Part shown: positions 36,713 to 45,590 of the stretch, piece after piece
How the letters are laid out: each line of letters opens with the position of its first letter
Numbering within the stretch: the first letter of the stretch is position 1
NCBI RefSeq assembly: GCF_007827045.1
Contig: NZ_RPFW01000009.1
Location: forward strand, 248,001 to 312,000
Source of the DNA: Trebonia kvetii
Lineage (GTDB): Bacteria; Actinomycetota; Actinomycetes; Streptosporangiales; Streptosporangiaceae
Direction of reading: 5' to 3'
DNA length: 64,000 nucleotides
Program-made: the position numbers and the translations under genes
The notes under the pieces: generated by a model
The model's database searches: none
What the model saw: only the letters and a program-made list of their open reading frames with translations
Told to the model about the DNA's origin: nothing

Positions 36713-37804
36713 TCATGCTGGCGGTCTCGAGATCGATGCGATCAGCCGCTCGGCTATCTCCAGGTGTGCGTCGAGGGGATTCCAGTAGAGCACGGTCCGC
36801 CGCTCGCCGTCATTGAGCTTGAGATGAACCCAGTCGACCGTGAAGTTCCGGCGGTGATCCTTGGCGGTCTTGATGAACAGGCCGCGCAGCCGGGCTCTGG
36901 TTGTCTGGGGTGGCAGGCTGACAGCGGTTTCGATCTGAGCGGCGGTGGCGATCGGAATATCCGCCTGGCTCCCGGGCACCGGGTCATGGCTGTCTTCGTG
37001 GCTATCCAGGGCGGTCTGCCACGCGTCGAGGATGATGTCATCTTCTGGTCGGCGGTGGCGCGTGCGCCGCGCGGCGGCGAGATAAGCGCGCTGGGTGCGT
37101 GCGGCGTCGATCGACGGGGTGCCGCGGCGGTGATCGACGGACACCTCGGTGGAGGACTCGGCCATGCGCAGGACCTGCTCGGTTGCCCCCACCCTCACGA
37201 ACGTCGCCAGTTCGGTAAGGCCGGGGCAGGCGCCGGTGATCTTGAGCCGCCGGTAGCGGTGCTCGTCGGCGAACGCCCGCGCCGCCATGGCCACCTGCGG
37301 GGCCGCGGGTGCGCCGGCGTAGCCATCGACCCACCGGCCGCCACAGACCCACCGGGTAGCCAGGAACGGCTCCAGTAGCCGCAGGTACCGCTCCGGCGCG
37401 ACGACGGAGTGGACCAGGTACGACTCCGACTGAGCCGCCACTGCCCTGGACACCGTCACGGTGGCGGGGGAGCCTTCGCCGGTCAGTGACTCCTGCGCCT
37501 GGGCGGCCAGCCGGGTAAGGATCTCGTCCCCGGCGCGCTGCGCTGCCACTAGCTCGACGATCGAGTCACATTCGGGGGTGGCGTAAGCCGGCTGCGCAGC
37601 TCCGGACTCATCCGGGCGCAGGCAGAGCAGGGCGCCGTTCTCCAGGTAGACGACCGGCGAACTGCCCCCGCCCACCGCCTCGCGGAACAGGAACTGCCCG
37701 GCCCCACCTTCGCCCGGGGCCTGCCCGCCGCCAAACACCGCCGTGTACGAAGCCTTCAGCCCGAAGGCCCGCCGGGTCATCGGCAATTCCGCATCCGCCG
37801 TCAT
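36713..37804 (-). CDS. Dop/PafA (PafA2) family protein lacking key catalytic residues
   Basis: A 363-aa protein that I place in the Pup ligase/deamidase superfamily. HRYRRLKITGACPGLTELAT followed by FVRVGATEQVLRMAE matches the Dop/PafA block KYRRLHVI...ATFLKLGTT..VLRM. YLENGALL, AYATPECDS and ELVAAQRAGDEIL match the segment around the catalytic Asp, and TVLYWNPLDAHLEIAERL matches the Dop C-terminus. Yet the G-I-E-T-E-Y-type Mg/ATP motif reads GLKASYT, the catalytic Asp of L-Y-x-D reads LCLR, and H-P-E-Y reads QPAY. It is 90-140 residues shorter than Dop or PafA, and no pup, dop or prc gene is near. It may be a pseudoenzyme or an enzyme with other chemistry. Confidence 0.7.
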   Translation of the reverse strand: MTADAELPMTRRAFGLKASYTAVFGGGQAPGEGGAGQFLFREAVGGGSSPVVYLENGALLCLRPDESGAAQPAYATPECDSIVELVAAQRAGDEILTRLAAQAQESLTGEGSPATVTVSRAVAAQSESYLVHSVVAPERYLRLLEPFLATRWVCGGRWVDGYAGAPAAPQVAMAARAFADEHRYRRLKITGACPGLTELATFVRVGATEQVLRMAESSTEVSVDHRRGTPSIDAARTQRAYLAAARRTRHRRPEDDIILDAWQTALDSHEDSHDPVPGSQADIPIATAAQIETAVSLPPQTTRARLRGLFIKTAKDHRRNFTVDWVHLKLNDGERRTVLYWNPLDAHLEIAERLIASISRPPA

Positions 37805-37942
37805 CCGAGGGTTCTCCCCCCTTCGCCTCGGCAGGACTCCGGCTGTGCAGAGTCGCGAGACTAGGCGTCAGATCACGCCACTCGTCATGGTCGTCCACCC
37901 CGGCCCGGAATGTCAATCCGCGCCCGCTCGGACCGTCACGGC

Positions 37943-37972
37943 TTGACATGAAACCAAATGGTTTCCTATTGT
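37943..37972 (+). promoter_or_regulatory. Promoter with embedded operator for the arsR-SRPBCC gene
   Basis: TTGACA (37943-37948) and TATTGT (37967-37972) are 18 bp apart. The spacer contains the inverted repeat GAAACCAAATGGTTTC (37950-37965), a likely binding site for the encoded ArsR domain. The expected transcription start, 7 bp after the -10, is the GTG start codon at 37979, so the mRNA is probably leaderless and autorepressed. Confidence 0.75.
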
Positions 37973-37978
37973 GGGTTC

Positions 37979-38743
37979 GTGGAGCTGGTATTCAAGGCGC
38001 TGTCCGACCCGACGCGGCGGGAGCTGCTCGACGAGCTGTTCCGCCGCGACGGCCAGACGCTCGGCGCGCTTGCGGGCCGATTCGACATGACCCGGGTGGC
38101 AGTGGCCAAGCATCTGCGCCTACTTGAGGCGGCGGGCCTTGTCGTCAGCCGCCGTAGTGGCCGGGAAAAGCTGCATTACCTCAATCCGGTCCCGATCCGG
38201 CTCGTTCACGACCGGTGGGTGAACAAGTACACCGAAGGCTGGGCCGCCGGCCTCGTTGACCTGAAACGCGACATGGAGGCGAATGTGGAGAAGGTGTTTG
38301 AGATCTATATCCGCACCACGCCAGAACAGCTCTGGCGGGCGATCACCGATCCTGGTATCCGGGCGCGCTATCAGTTCGGCGCGCGCGTCGAGTCCGGCTG
38401 GACGCCGGGCTCCGCCTACCAGGTAACGCACCCGAGCGCGCCGAGGCCGCTGATCGAGGGCGAGAATCTTGAGGTCGACCCGCCGCGCCGGCTGGTGCAG
38501 TCCTACCGGGCCGTGTGGGACGACAACGTCGCCGCCGCGGGTACCAGCCGCGTGACATGGGAAATCGAGCCCGTCGGTAACTCCTGCCGGCTCACCGTCA
38601 CGCACGACCAGCTGTCCGAGAACGCGGACCCGCACCTGTACGGCGGGTGGCCGATGATCCTTTCCGGCTTGAAGACCTGGCTCGAGACCGGCCAGGAACT
38701 CACCACCCCTGGCTCTCTTATGTACGCGAGGAGCAGTCAATGA
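37979..38743 (+). CDS. ArsR-family HTH fused to SRPBCC (AHSA1-type) domain
   Basis: A 254-aa two-domain protein. Residues 1-85 are a winged-helix ArsR domain (VFKALSDPTRRELLDELF; RVAVAKHLRLLEAAGLV). Residues about 100-250 are an AHSA1/SRPBCC lipid-binding fold (FEIYIRTTPEQLWRAITDPG; VTWEIEPVGNSCRLTVTHDQ). Such fusions probably sense a hydrophobic ligand through the SRPBCC pocket. The start at 37979 coincides with the predicted transcript start. The stop overlaps the ATG of a VOC gene (ATGA), so the two form an operon. Confidence 0.87.
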   Translation: MELVFKALSDPTRRELLDELFRRDGQTLGALAGRFDMTRVAVAKHLRLLEAAGLVVSRRSGREKLHYLNPVPIRLVHDRWVNKYTEGWAAGLVDLKRDMEANVEKVFEIYIRTTPEQLWRAITDPGIRARYQFGARVESGWTPGSAYQVTHPSAPRPLIEGENLEVDPPRRLVQSYRAVWDDNVAAAGTSRVTWEIEPVGNSCRLTVTHDQLSENADPHLYGGWPMILSGLKTWLETGQELTTPGSLMYARSSQ

Positions 38744-39117
38744 CCGCCACAACCCATATCACTGGTATCCGCACGGTCAGTATCCCGGTCGACGACCAAG
38801 ACGCTGCCCTGCGCTTTTACAGCGGCACCCTCGGCTTCACCGTCCTGCGCGACAACCCGACCCCCAACGGCGGCCGGTGGATCGAACTCGCGCCGGGCGG
38901 CGGCAGCACGATCGTCACACTGGAACCCGCGGCAGCGGAGGTCACGCGCGGAGCCATCGGCATCCGATTCACCACCGCCGACGCCGAAGCCGCCCGCGCC
39001 GCGCTCCTGGCCGCCGGCGTAGACGTCGACGAAATCCTGCGCTGGCCCGGCGTCCCCGCCATGTTCGCCTTCCGTGACCCCGACGGCAACGCCTTCTCCA
39101 TGACAGAAACGGTATAG
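38740..39117 (+). CDS. VOC family protein (glyoxalase-like)
   Basis: A 125-aa single VOC module: IRTVSIPVDDQDAALRFYSG at the start and FRDPDGNAFSMTETV at the end, with the metal-ligand Glu position visible. The ATG at 38740 overlaps the preceding stop and has GAGGAG 7 bp upstream. As part of the ArsR-SRPBCC transcript it probably transforms or binds the compound sensed by the regulator (inference). Confidence 0.85.
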   Translation: MTATTHITGIRTVSIPVDDQDAALRFYSGTLGFTVLRDNPTPNGGRWIELAPGGGSTIVTLEPAAAEVTRGAIGIRFTTADAEAARAALLAAGVDVDEILRWPGVPAMFAFRDPDGNAFSMTETV

Positions 39118-39136
39118 CCGCGCTACCGAGGCGTCG

Positions 39137-40465
39137 TCACGATTCGTCGCGTGCCGCGTCGCGGAGTTCGGTCTTGAGCACCTTGCCCGACGCGTTGCGG
39201 GGGAGCGCGGCGACTATCCGCACCGAGCGCGGGACCTTGAAGTTCGCCAGCCGCTCGCGGCAGAACGCGATGATCTCCACCTCGACCGGCGTCGCGCCGG
39301 GCCGGGGCACGACAAAGGCGCAGCCGACCTCGCCAAGGCGGGCATCCGGGACGCCGACGACGGCCGCCTCGGACACCTGCTCGTGCCGGGCGATCACCTG
39401 CTCGATCTCGGCCGGGTAGGCGTTGAACCCGCCGACCACGAACATGTCCTTGAGCCGGTCGGTGATGCGCAGGTTGCCGTCGGCGTCCAGTGTGCCGACG
39501 TCGCCGGTGTGCAGGCAGCCCGCCGGGTCGAGGGCCGCCGCCGTCGCCGCCGGATCCTCGAAGTAGCCGCGCATCACGTTGTAGCCGCGCACCAGGACTT
39601 CGCCGCTCGACCCCGGCGGCAGCGGGGCGCCATCGGCGCTGCCGATGATGACCTCGGTGCCCTCGATGGCCCGGCCCACCGTGCGGCACGCCGTCTGCGG
39701 ATCGGCGTGCGGGTCGCCGACGGTCACGGTGCCGCAGCTTTCGGTCAGGCCGTAGGCGATGACTACCTCGCGGAAAAGCTCGGCGCGCATCCGCTCGACA
39801 AGCGGCACGGGAACCACGGCCGCGCCGGTCACCGCCAGCCGCAGTGAGGACAGGTCCTTGCCCGCCCGCGCCGGGTGATCGAGCAGCGAGGCGTACAGCG
39901 TCGGCGGCCCGGGCAGCACGGTCACCCGCTCGTGCCCGATGAGGCGGATCGCCTCGGCGGCGTCGAACACCGGCTGCGAGATGATCGTCGTGCCCCGGAT
40001 CAGGCAGGCGAGCAGCCCCGCCTTGTAGCCGAAGGTGTGGAACATCGGGTTGATGATCAGGTAACGGTCTTCCGGCCGCAGGCCGACCCCGTCCGCCCAC
40101 GCCGTGTAGACACGGATGTTCTGGCCGTGGGTGGTCATGACGCCCTTGGGCCGCCCGGTGGTGCCCGAGGTGAAGAACATGTCGCAAACGTCGTCCGGGG
40201 TGACCGCGTCCGCGCGCGCCAGCGGGTCACCCCGCGGCACCCCCCGAACCGCGGCGGAGGAACTCTGCCCAGGAGAGACCGCCGAACCCGTTCAGAGTGA
40301 TGATTTCGGTGAGCGACGGAAGCTCGGCGTCCCGCAGCATTCCCGCGTAGTCATTGCCGAGGAAGCCGTTGTCCGTGACGAGTAGCCGGGCACCGCTCCG
40401 GCGCAGGATCCAGGCGGCCTCGTCGCCCTTGAACCAACAAGCGCGGCCGGGATCGTCGTCGGCAT
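39137..40465 (-). pseudogene. fadD3: FadD3-like acyl-CoA synthetase, N-terminally deleted and frameshifted
   Basis: From 40240 to 39137 an AMP-forming ligase reads well: MFFTSGTTGRPKGVMTTHGQ, YGLTESCGTVTVGDP, ITDRLKDMFVVGGFNAYPAE and NASGKVLKTELRD. Upstream, in another frame, FKGDEAAWILRRSGARLLV and LTEIITLNGFGGLSWAEF (about 40435-40250) are the preceding family sequence. The shift is at a run of six Cs, 40240-40245. Further up, an ATG at 40465 gives MPTTIPAALV, a typical ligase N-terminus, joined directly to FKGDEAAW, so about 80 residues are missing. FadD3 activates the HIP propionate side chain; the KstR2-type operator, 28 bp upstream, supports this assignment. The gene appears inactive. 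Confidence 0.75.
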
Positions 40466-40492
40466 GCCCACCTTGCGAAGTCTAGTTTGCCG

Positions 40493-40506
40493 AGCAAGCG
40501 CTTGGT
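40493..40506. promoter_or_regulatory. KstR2-type operator between fadD3-like remnant and fadA6
   Basis: AGCAAGCGCTTGGT fits AnCAAGnnCTTGnT exactly. It runs into TAGCCT (40506-40511), a -10-like hexamer whose transcript would start at the fadA6 codon. The distance from motif to start codon (26 bp) and the surrounding sequence GCCGAGCAAGCGCTTG-TAGCCTC equal those at the kstR2-like gene. Confidence 0.82.
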
Positions 40507-40518
40507 AGCCTCGAAGTG

Positions 40519-41664
40519 ATGGAAGCGTACATCGTGGAAGCCGTGCGCACCCCCGTAGCCCGGCGCGGCGGCGGGCTGGCCGGGGTGCATCCCGCCGACC
40601 TGGGAGCGGCCGTGCTGACGGCGCTCATGTCGCGCACGGGCATCGACCCCGCGGCGGTCGAGGACGTGATCTTCGGCTGCGTCGACACCGTGGGGCCGCA
40701 GGCTGGCGACATCGCCCGCACCGCGTGGCTCGCCGCCGGGCTTCCCGACCACGTTCCCGGCACCACGGTGGACCGCCAGTGCGGCTCGTCACAGCAGGCG
40801 GTGCACTTCGCTGCGCAGGCGGTGCTGGCAGGCACCGCCGACGTTGTCGTGGCGGGCGGGGTGCAGCACATGACGGCGGTCCCGATCTCGTACGCCATGA
40901 CGGCGGGCAAGTCGCTCGGCTTCACCGACCCGTTCAGCGGCTCGGCCGGCTGGCGGGCACGGTACGGGAACGCCGAGGTTTCACAGTTCCGCGCGGCCGA
41001 GATGATCGCGGCCAAGTGGTCGCTCAGCCGCGCGGCGATGGAGGAGTTCGCGGTCCGGTCGCACGAGCGGGTGATCGCCGCCAGGGCCGAGGGCAGGTTC
41101 GCCCGCGAGATCGAGCCCGTGTCCGGCGTCACCGCCGACGAGGGCCCGCGGGCGCCGGACCTGGACAAGATCCGGTCGCTGCCGCCGCTGATCGAGGGCG
41201 GCACCGTCACCGCGGCGACCTCCAGCCAGCTGTCCGACGCGGCCGCGGCGCTGCTCATCGTGAGCGAACGCGGGCTGCGGGTGCACGGACTGAGGCCACG
41301 GGCGCGTGTCCATCACCTGTCGGTGCTCGGCGCCGACCCGATCTGGATGCTCACCGCGCCGATCCCGGCGACCGCCCGCGCGCTGGCGAAGACCGGGCTG
41401 ACGATGGACGACTTCGACCTGATCGAGATCAACGAGGCGTTCGCCCCGGTGGTGCTCGCCTGGCTCGCCGAGACCGGCGCCGACCCCGCACGGGTGAACG
41501 TCAACGGAGGCGCGATCGCGCTCGGACATCCGCTCGGCGCCACCGGCGCCCGGCTGATGACCACGCTGCTGCACGAGCTTGAGCGGCGCGGCGGCCGGTA
41601 TGGGCTGCAGACGATGTGCGAGGGCGGCGGCCAGGCGAACGTCACGATCATCGAGAGGCTTTGA
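40519..41664 (+). CDS. fadA6: Acetyl-CoA acetyltransferase, FadA6-like
   Basis: A 381-aa thiolase. The nucleophile is in VDRQCGSSQQAVHFAAQ, the His in ALGHPLGATGARL and the second Cys in TMCEGGGQANV. MEAYIVEAVRTPVARRGG at the start is typical of the group. In mycobacteria FadA6 belongs to the KstR2 regulon and cleaves a ring C/D intermediate. The KstR2-type operator, a leaderless-looking promoter and the SDR gene joined by TGATG support that role. ATG at 40519 is used; GTG at 40516 is in frame and also possible. Confidence 0.85.
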   Translation: MEAYIVEAVRTPVARRGGGLAGVHPADLGAAVLTALMSRTGIDPAAVEDVIFGCVDTVGPQAGDIARTAWLAAGLPDHVPGTTVDRQCGSSQQAVHFAAQAVLAGTADVVVAGGVQHMTAVPISYAMTAGKSLGFTDPFSGSAGWRARYGNAEVSQFRAAEMIAAKWSLSRAAMEEFAVRSHERVIAARAEGRFAREIEPVSGVTADEGPRAPDLDKIRSLPPLIEGGTVTAATSSQLSDAAAALLIVSERGLRVHGLRPRARVHHLSVLGADPIWMLTAPIPATARALAKTGLTMDDFDLIEINEAFAPVVLAWLAETGADPARVNVNGGAIALGHPLGATGARLMTTLLHELERRGGRYGLQTMCEGGGQANVTIIERL

Positions 41665-42458
41665 TGGACAACCCGGTCGACCTGAGCGGGCGGGTCGCAC
41701 TCGTCACCGGCGGGACGCGCGGCATCGGCCTTGGCATCGCGCGGGCGTTCGTCGCGGCGGGCGCGTCGGTCGTCGTGTGCGGGAGGAACCAGCCGTCGTC
41801 GCTGCCGGAAGGGCTGCGCTTCGTCGCCGCCGACGTGCGCGATCCGGAGCAGGCGCGGCTGGTCGTCGATGCTGCGATGGACCGCTACGGTCGGCTCGAC
41901 GTGCTCGTCAACAACGCCGGAGGCGCGCCGTCCGCGGACTCGGCGACGGTCTCGCCGCGCTTCGTGGCGAAGGTCGTCGAGTTGAACCTGCTCGCGCCGT
42001 TCTACGTGGCTCAGGCCGCGAACGCGCGGATGCAGCAGCAGGACTCCGGCGGCGCGATCGTCAACATCGGCAGCGTGGCCGCGCGGCACACCGAGCCAGG
42101 GTCGGCCGCCTACAGCGCCGCCAAGGCGGGCCTGCTCCAGCTGACCCGGGCGCTCGCGCTTGAGTGGGCGCCGAAGGTGCGGGTCAACCACGTCACCGCC
42201 GGCCCGGTCATGACGGCGACCGCGGCGCAGTACTACGGCCAGGACGGCGGCGCGTCGGTGGCCGCGACCATCGCGATGGGGCGGATGGCGGAGCCGTCCG
42301 ACGTCGCGTCGGCGTGCCTGTTCTTCGCCTCGCCGCTGGCCGGATACGTGACCGGCGCCGACCTCGCGGTGCACGGCGGGGGAGAGGTGCCGGCGCGCTA
42401 CCTCGCGGCGAACCCGGATGCGGTACCCGGCGAGGTCAGGCGTTCAGCGGGAGGTTAA
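41664..42458 (+). CDS. ipdF: Short-chain dehydrogenase, IpdF-like
   Basis: A 264-aa SDR. The cofactor motif is VTGGTRGIGLGIARAF, NNAGG marks the core, and the catalytic Ser-Tyr-Lys are in NIGSVAARHTEPGSAAYSAAK. The ATG shares its A with the fadA6 stop (TGATG), so the two are coupled. The mycobacterial KstR2 regulon holds an SDR, IpdF (Rv3559c), that oxidises a hydroxylated HIP-CoA; context and length suggest the same here. It overlaps the convergent histidine kinase gene by 23 bp. Confidence 0.75.
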   Translation: MDNPVDLSGRVALVTGGTRGIGLGIARAFVAAGASVVVCGRNQPSSLPEGLRFVAADVRDPEQARLVVDAAMDRYGRLDVLVNNAGGAPSADSATVSPRFVAKVVELNLLAPFYVAQAANARMQQQDSGGAIVNIGSVAARHTEPGSAAYSAAKAGLLQLTRALALEWAPKVRVNHVTAGPVMTATAAQYYGQDGGASVAATIAMGRMAEPSDVASACLFFASPLAGYVTGADLAVHGGGEVPARYLAANPDAVPGEVRRSAGG

Positions 42459-43545
42459 CGGTGAATACCGCACCGCCGTCCGGATGATTGCCCGCGTGGA
42501 TGTCACCGCCGTGCAGACGCGCGTTCTCCCGGGCGATCGCCAGGCCAAGGCCGCTTCCCTCGGAGCGCGTCCGTGCCGTGTCAGCTTTGTAGAACCGCTC
42601 GAATAGGTGCGGGATCGCGGTGAGGGGCAGCCCGTTGCCGTGGTCTCGTACTTCCAGTGCCAACTGTCCTGCGCCTCGGCCGTCTGCTTGGATGCGGGCC
42701 GTCACGGTCACCGGCGGGCCGCCGTGACGCAAGGCGTTGCCGACGAGGTTGGCGAGGATGACGTCGAAGCGGCGGCGGTCCAGCCGTGCGGTCACCCCGG
42801 CGGGCACGTCGGTGCGCACATCGGACCAGCCCCGTGCTCGCAGGCACTGGCTGACAGCGCTCGCGATACCTGTTTCATCGGTGACAAGCTGCGCGGTGCC
42901 CGCGTCGAAGCGGGAGATCTCGATGAGGTCCTCGACCAGCCGGTTGAGGTGCTCCACCTCCTGCTGAACCAGCCGCCCGGCCGTCGCGGCGTCTCCGGTC
43001 AGTCCCGGGTGCTCATGCAGGATGCCGGCTACCGCCGTCATCGCGGTCAGCGGAGTCCGCAGCTCATGGGACACATCGTCGGCGAACTTCCGGGCGCGTG
43101 CCTCCATCTGTTCCAGCTCGCTCACCTTGTTCTCCAGGGCGGAAGCCATCTCGTTGAATGTGGTGACCAACTGGGCGAGCTCGTCACGGCCCTGCAGCTG
43201 GACCCGGGCCGACAGGTCACCGCCGGACATGCGCTGCGCGGCCCGGGCCAGCCGCCGCACCGGCAGCACGACCGGCCGGTACACGGCGACCGCGACCGTG
43301 GTAATCATCGCGAGCAGCAGCCCAGCCTCCACGACGAAGAAGACCAGCGCGGTATGGGGCACCACGCGGGGTGGTGGCTGTCCTGGAGTGCCATGCAGCA
43401 GGTTTCGCAGCCAGCTTGGCCCAAGGATCACGTCGCCCAGCCAGGCCGGGAGGCGGTAGGACTCGATCAAGGTGTGGAACCATGACGAGGCGAGTGCCGA
43501 CAGCAGCCCCACCACGATGAACGCGACCACCAGGCGGGTCCGCAC
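42436..43545 (-). CDS. Sensor histidine kinase (HAMP, HisKA, HATPase)
   Basis: A 369-aa membrane kinase. Two helices (residues about 4-25 and 65-90) flank a short extracytoplasmic loop of about 40 residues. A HAMP domain follows (PVRRLARAAQRMSGGDLSARV), then the phospho-acceptor His in FADDVSHELRTPLTAM (about residue 160) and ATP-binding boxes NLVGNALRHGG, DHGNGLP and GSGLGLAIA. GTG at 43545 has AGGAGG. It follows its response regulator by 23 bp. The small sensor loop resembles kinases that sense membrane or cell-wall stress, but the ligand is unknown. Confidence 0.92.
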   Translation of the reverse strand: MRTRLVVAFIVVGLLSALASSWFHTLIESYRLPAWLGDVILGPSWLRNLLHGTPGQPPPRVVPHTALVFFVVEAGLLLAMITTVAVAVYRPVVLPVRRLARAAQRMSGGDLSARVQLQGRDELAQLVTTFNEMASALENKVSELEQMEARARKFADDVSHELRTPLTAMTAVAGILHEHPGLTGDAATAGRLVQQEVEHLNRLVEDLIEISRFDAGTAQLVTDETGIASAVSQCLRARGWSDVRTDVPAGVTARLDRRRFDVILANLVGNALRHGGPPVTVTARIQADGRGAGQLALEVRDHGNGLPLTAIPHLFERFYKADTARTRSEGSGLGLAIARENARLHGGDIHAGNHPDGGAVFTVNLPLNA

Positions 43546-43568
43546 CGAGCATCCCTCCTACTCTCCCG

Positions 43569-44243
43569 CTACACCGGCCCGAACCGGTACCCGAACCCCC
43601 GCACGGTCTGGATGTAGCGGGGCTCGGACGTGTCGGTCTCGATCTTTGCCCGCAGTCGTTGCACGCAGGCGTCGACCAGCCGGGAGTCCCCGAGGTAGTC
43701 GTGTTCCCAGACGAGGTCGAGAAGCTGTACCCGGGAGAACACCTGCCGCGGGGAACCGGAAAGGACCAGCAGCAGCCGCAGCTCGGTGGGCGTGAGCGAG
43801 ACGTCTTGGCCGTCCCGGCGAACGATCAGCGAGCCGCGGTCGATCATGAGCTCGCCGTACGTCTCCGCTGGCGAGCCAGCCCCGGCTGTACGGCGGATCA
43901 CGGCGCGGATGCGCGCGTCGAGCACGCGCGGCTCCACCGGTTTGACCACGTAATCGTCGGCCCCGGCCTCCAAGCCTCCCACGATGTCCAGGTCGTCGCC
44001 CCGTGCGGTCAGCATGATGACCGGGATGTCACCGCGGCGACGTAGCTGACGGCAGACTTCGAAGCCGTCAAGTCCCGGGAGCATCACGTCGAGCACCACC
44101 ACGTCCGCGGCGGCGTCGGGAAAGTCGCGAAGTGCCGCCTCGCCGGACTCGGCGGGCCGCACTTCGTAGCCGAGGCGGCGCAGGGCAAGCTCCAGGCCCT
44201 GACGGGCGGCCGGATCGTCCTCGACTAGCAGTACGGTAGCCAT
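43569..44243 (-). CDS. OmpR-family response regulator
   Basis: A 224-aa regulator. The receiver domain has phospho-acceptor Asp in VVVLDVMLPGLDGFEV (about residue 52) and the switch Lys in DYVVKPVEPRVLDARI. The winged-helix DNA-binding domain carries LTPTELRLLLVLSGSP and LVDACVQRLRAKI. It forms an operon with the kinase. Direct repeats in the gap to the divergent carboxypeptidase gene are plausible binding sites. Confidence 0.93.
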   Translation of the reverse strand: MATVLLVEDDPAARQGLELALRRLGYEVRPAESGEAALRDFPDAAADVVVLDVMLPGLDGFEVCRQLRRRGDIPVIMLTARGDDLDIVGGLEAGADDYVVKPVEPRVLDARIRAVIRRTAGAGSPAETYGELMIDRGSLIVRRDGQDVSLTPTELRLLLVLSGSPRQVFSRVQLLDLVWEHDYLGDSRLVDACVQRLRAKIETDTSEPRYIQTVRGFGYRFGPV

Positions 44244-44348
44244 TACCTGCCATTATGTCTCCGATCCCGCGCGAGATGGTCCCAGCTGCGGGGTGTTCGC
44301 CGCACGGCGAACGGCCGGTGTGTCACCGCCTTGAGTACACGGTGCCCA

Positions 44349-44426
44349 TGTCATGAACCGGTCCGGGGATTGTCATGATCGTGTCACAGGGCGCCTCTCC
44401 GGCGTCCGCTGTGACACAGCTGTGAC
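44349..44426. promoter_or_regulatory. Phased direct repeats between response regulator and carboxypeptidase genes
   Basis: TGTCATGA occurs at 44349-44356 and 44371-44378 (22-bp period), GTCACAG at 44383-44389, and CTGTGAC at 44409-44415 and 44420-44426 (11-bp period). OmpR-family regulators bind direct repeats on an 11-bp helical period, so the 228-bp gap is a likely site for the adjacent response regulator. Promoter elements are not clear. Confidence 0.5.
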
Positions 44427-44471
44427 GGTAGCCGGACACGCCGGTGAAGCTGGTATTGCACCGTCGCAGGC

Positions 44472-45590
44472 ATGCACCTAACGAGCAGTCGGCCCTCGCG
44501 GGGGCCGGACGGAACACGAACGGGTTACCGGCGGCGCAGGACAAGCCGGACTCTCCTGACCGCGCTGGCCTGCCTGGCCGCGCTCGGCTGTCTGGCCGGC
44601 CTCGCCATCGCGGAGCTGCACAGATCTCCCTCCCGCCCGGCGGCCCTCTCCTGGCCAACGGCACGGCCCTCAGGAACGTCCACGCAAGCAGCCGGACCTG
44701 GCACCGCCAGCCAGCCGAAGCTGGGCGCGGTCTGGTGGCCGGCCGACGGGACCTCGGCCGCCGACATCAGCGGCTACGGCGTGACAGACGGCCCGGGCGC
44801 GACCAGGCAGGTGCCCATCGCCAGCGTCGCCAAGCTGATGACCGCGTACGTGATCCTTCGGGACCACCCCCTGTCCGCGAACGGCTCAGGTCCTGGTATC
44901 ACCGTCGAGTCGTCGGAGGCAGCCGAGTATCCGTCGCAGGTCGCCGACGGTGACTCGGTGGTGGCGGTTGCTGCCGGAGAGACGATTACCGAGCGCCAGG
45001 CGCTGGCGGCGCTGCTGCTGCCCTCGGCCGACAACATCGCCTGGATTCTCGCCCGGTGGGACGCCGGCAGCCAGGATGCGTTCACAGCGAAGATGAACGC
45101 CGCTGCCCGCAGCCTGGGCATGACAGGCACCAATTACACCGACCCTTCCGGCCTTGACTCGTCCACCATCAGCACGGCGGCCGACCAGGTGCGCCTCGGC
45201 GCGGCAGCGATGCACGTGCCCGTGATTGCCGCGATCACGGCGATGCCCGCGGCCTTCGTTCCGGTGGCCGGCGTGGTCCGCAACACCAACACGCTGCTGC
45301 GAGGACGGGATTGTCGGCCTCAAGACAGGCAGCACGCAGGCGGCCGGGGGTGCCTTCTCGTCGCGGCCTGGCAGGAGGTCAGCGGGCGCAGCACCCTGAT
45401 CGTGGCCGCCGCCTTCGGCCAGTCCGGCACGGCCGGGACCATGCTGCCGCACGCACTGCAAGTCGGGCATGACCTCGTACTCGCTCTGCATACCGCCGTC
45501 GGTGCCGGCGTGCGGTCCGGTTCGCGTGATGACTCCGAGGTCTCTCCACAAGGGCCACCCCTCATCCGGGGCCAAAGGACGCAGAAGTGA
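44472..45590 (+). pseudogene. D-alanyl-D-alanine carboxypeptidase (DacA/PBP5-type), active-site segment out of frame
   Basis: A 372-codon open frame. An N-terminal anchor (TLLTALACLAALGCLAGLAI) is followed by a penicillin-binding fold with S-x-x-K in ASVAKLMTAY and S-x-N in LLPSADNIAW. After RNTNTLL the frame is wrong: between 45301 and about 45350 the next frame reads EDGIVGLKTGSTQAAGG, containing the essential K-T-G. The long frame then resumes with CLLVAAWQE. A loss near 45300 and one missing G in the run 45346-45350 would explain both shifts. As written the enzyme lacks K-T-G and should be inactive; if these are sequencing errors, it is intact. It faces a two-component system and overlaps the VanJ-like gene (GTGA). 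Confidence 0.82.
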
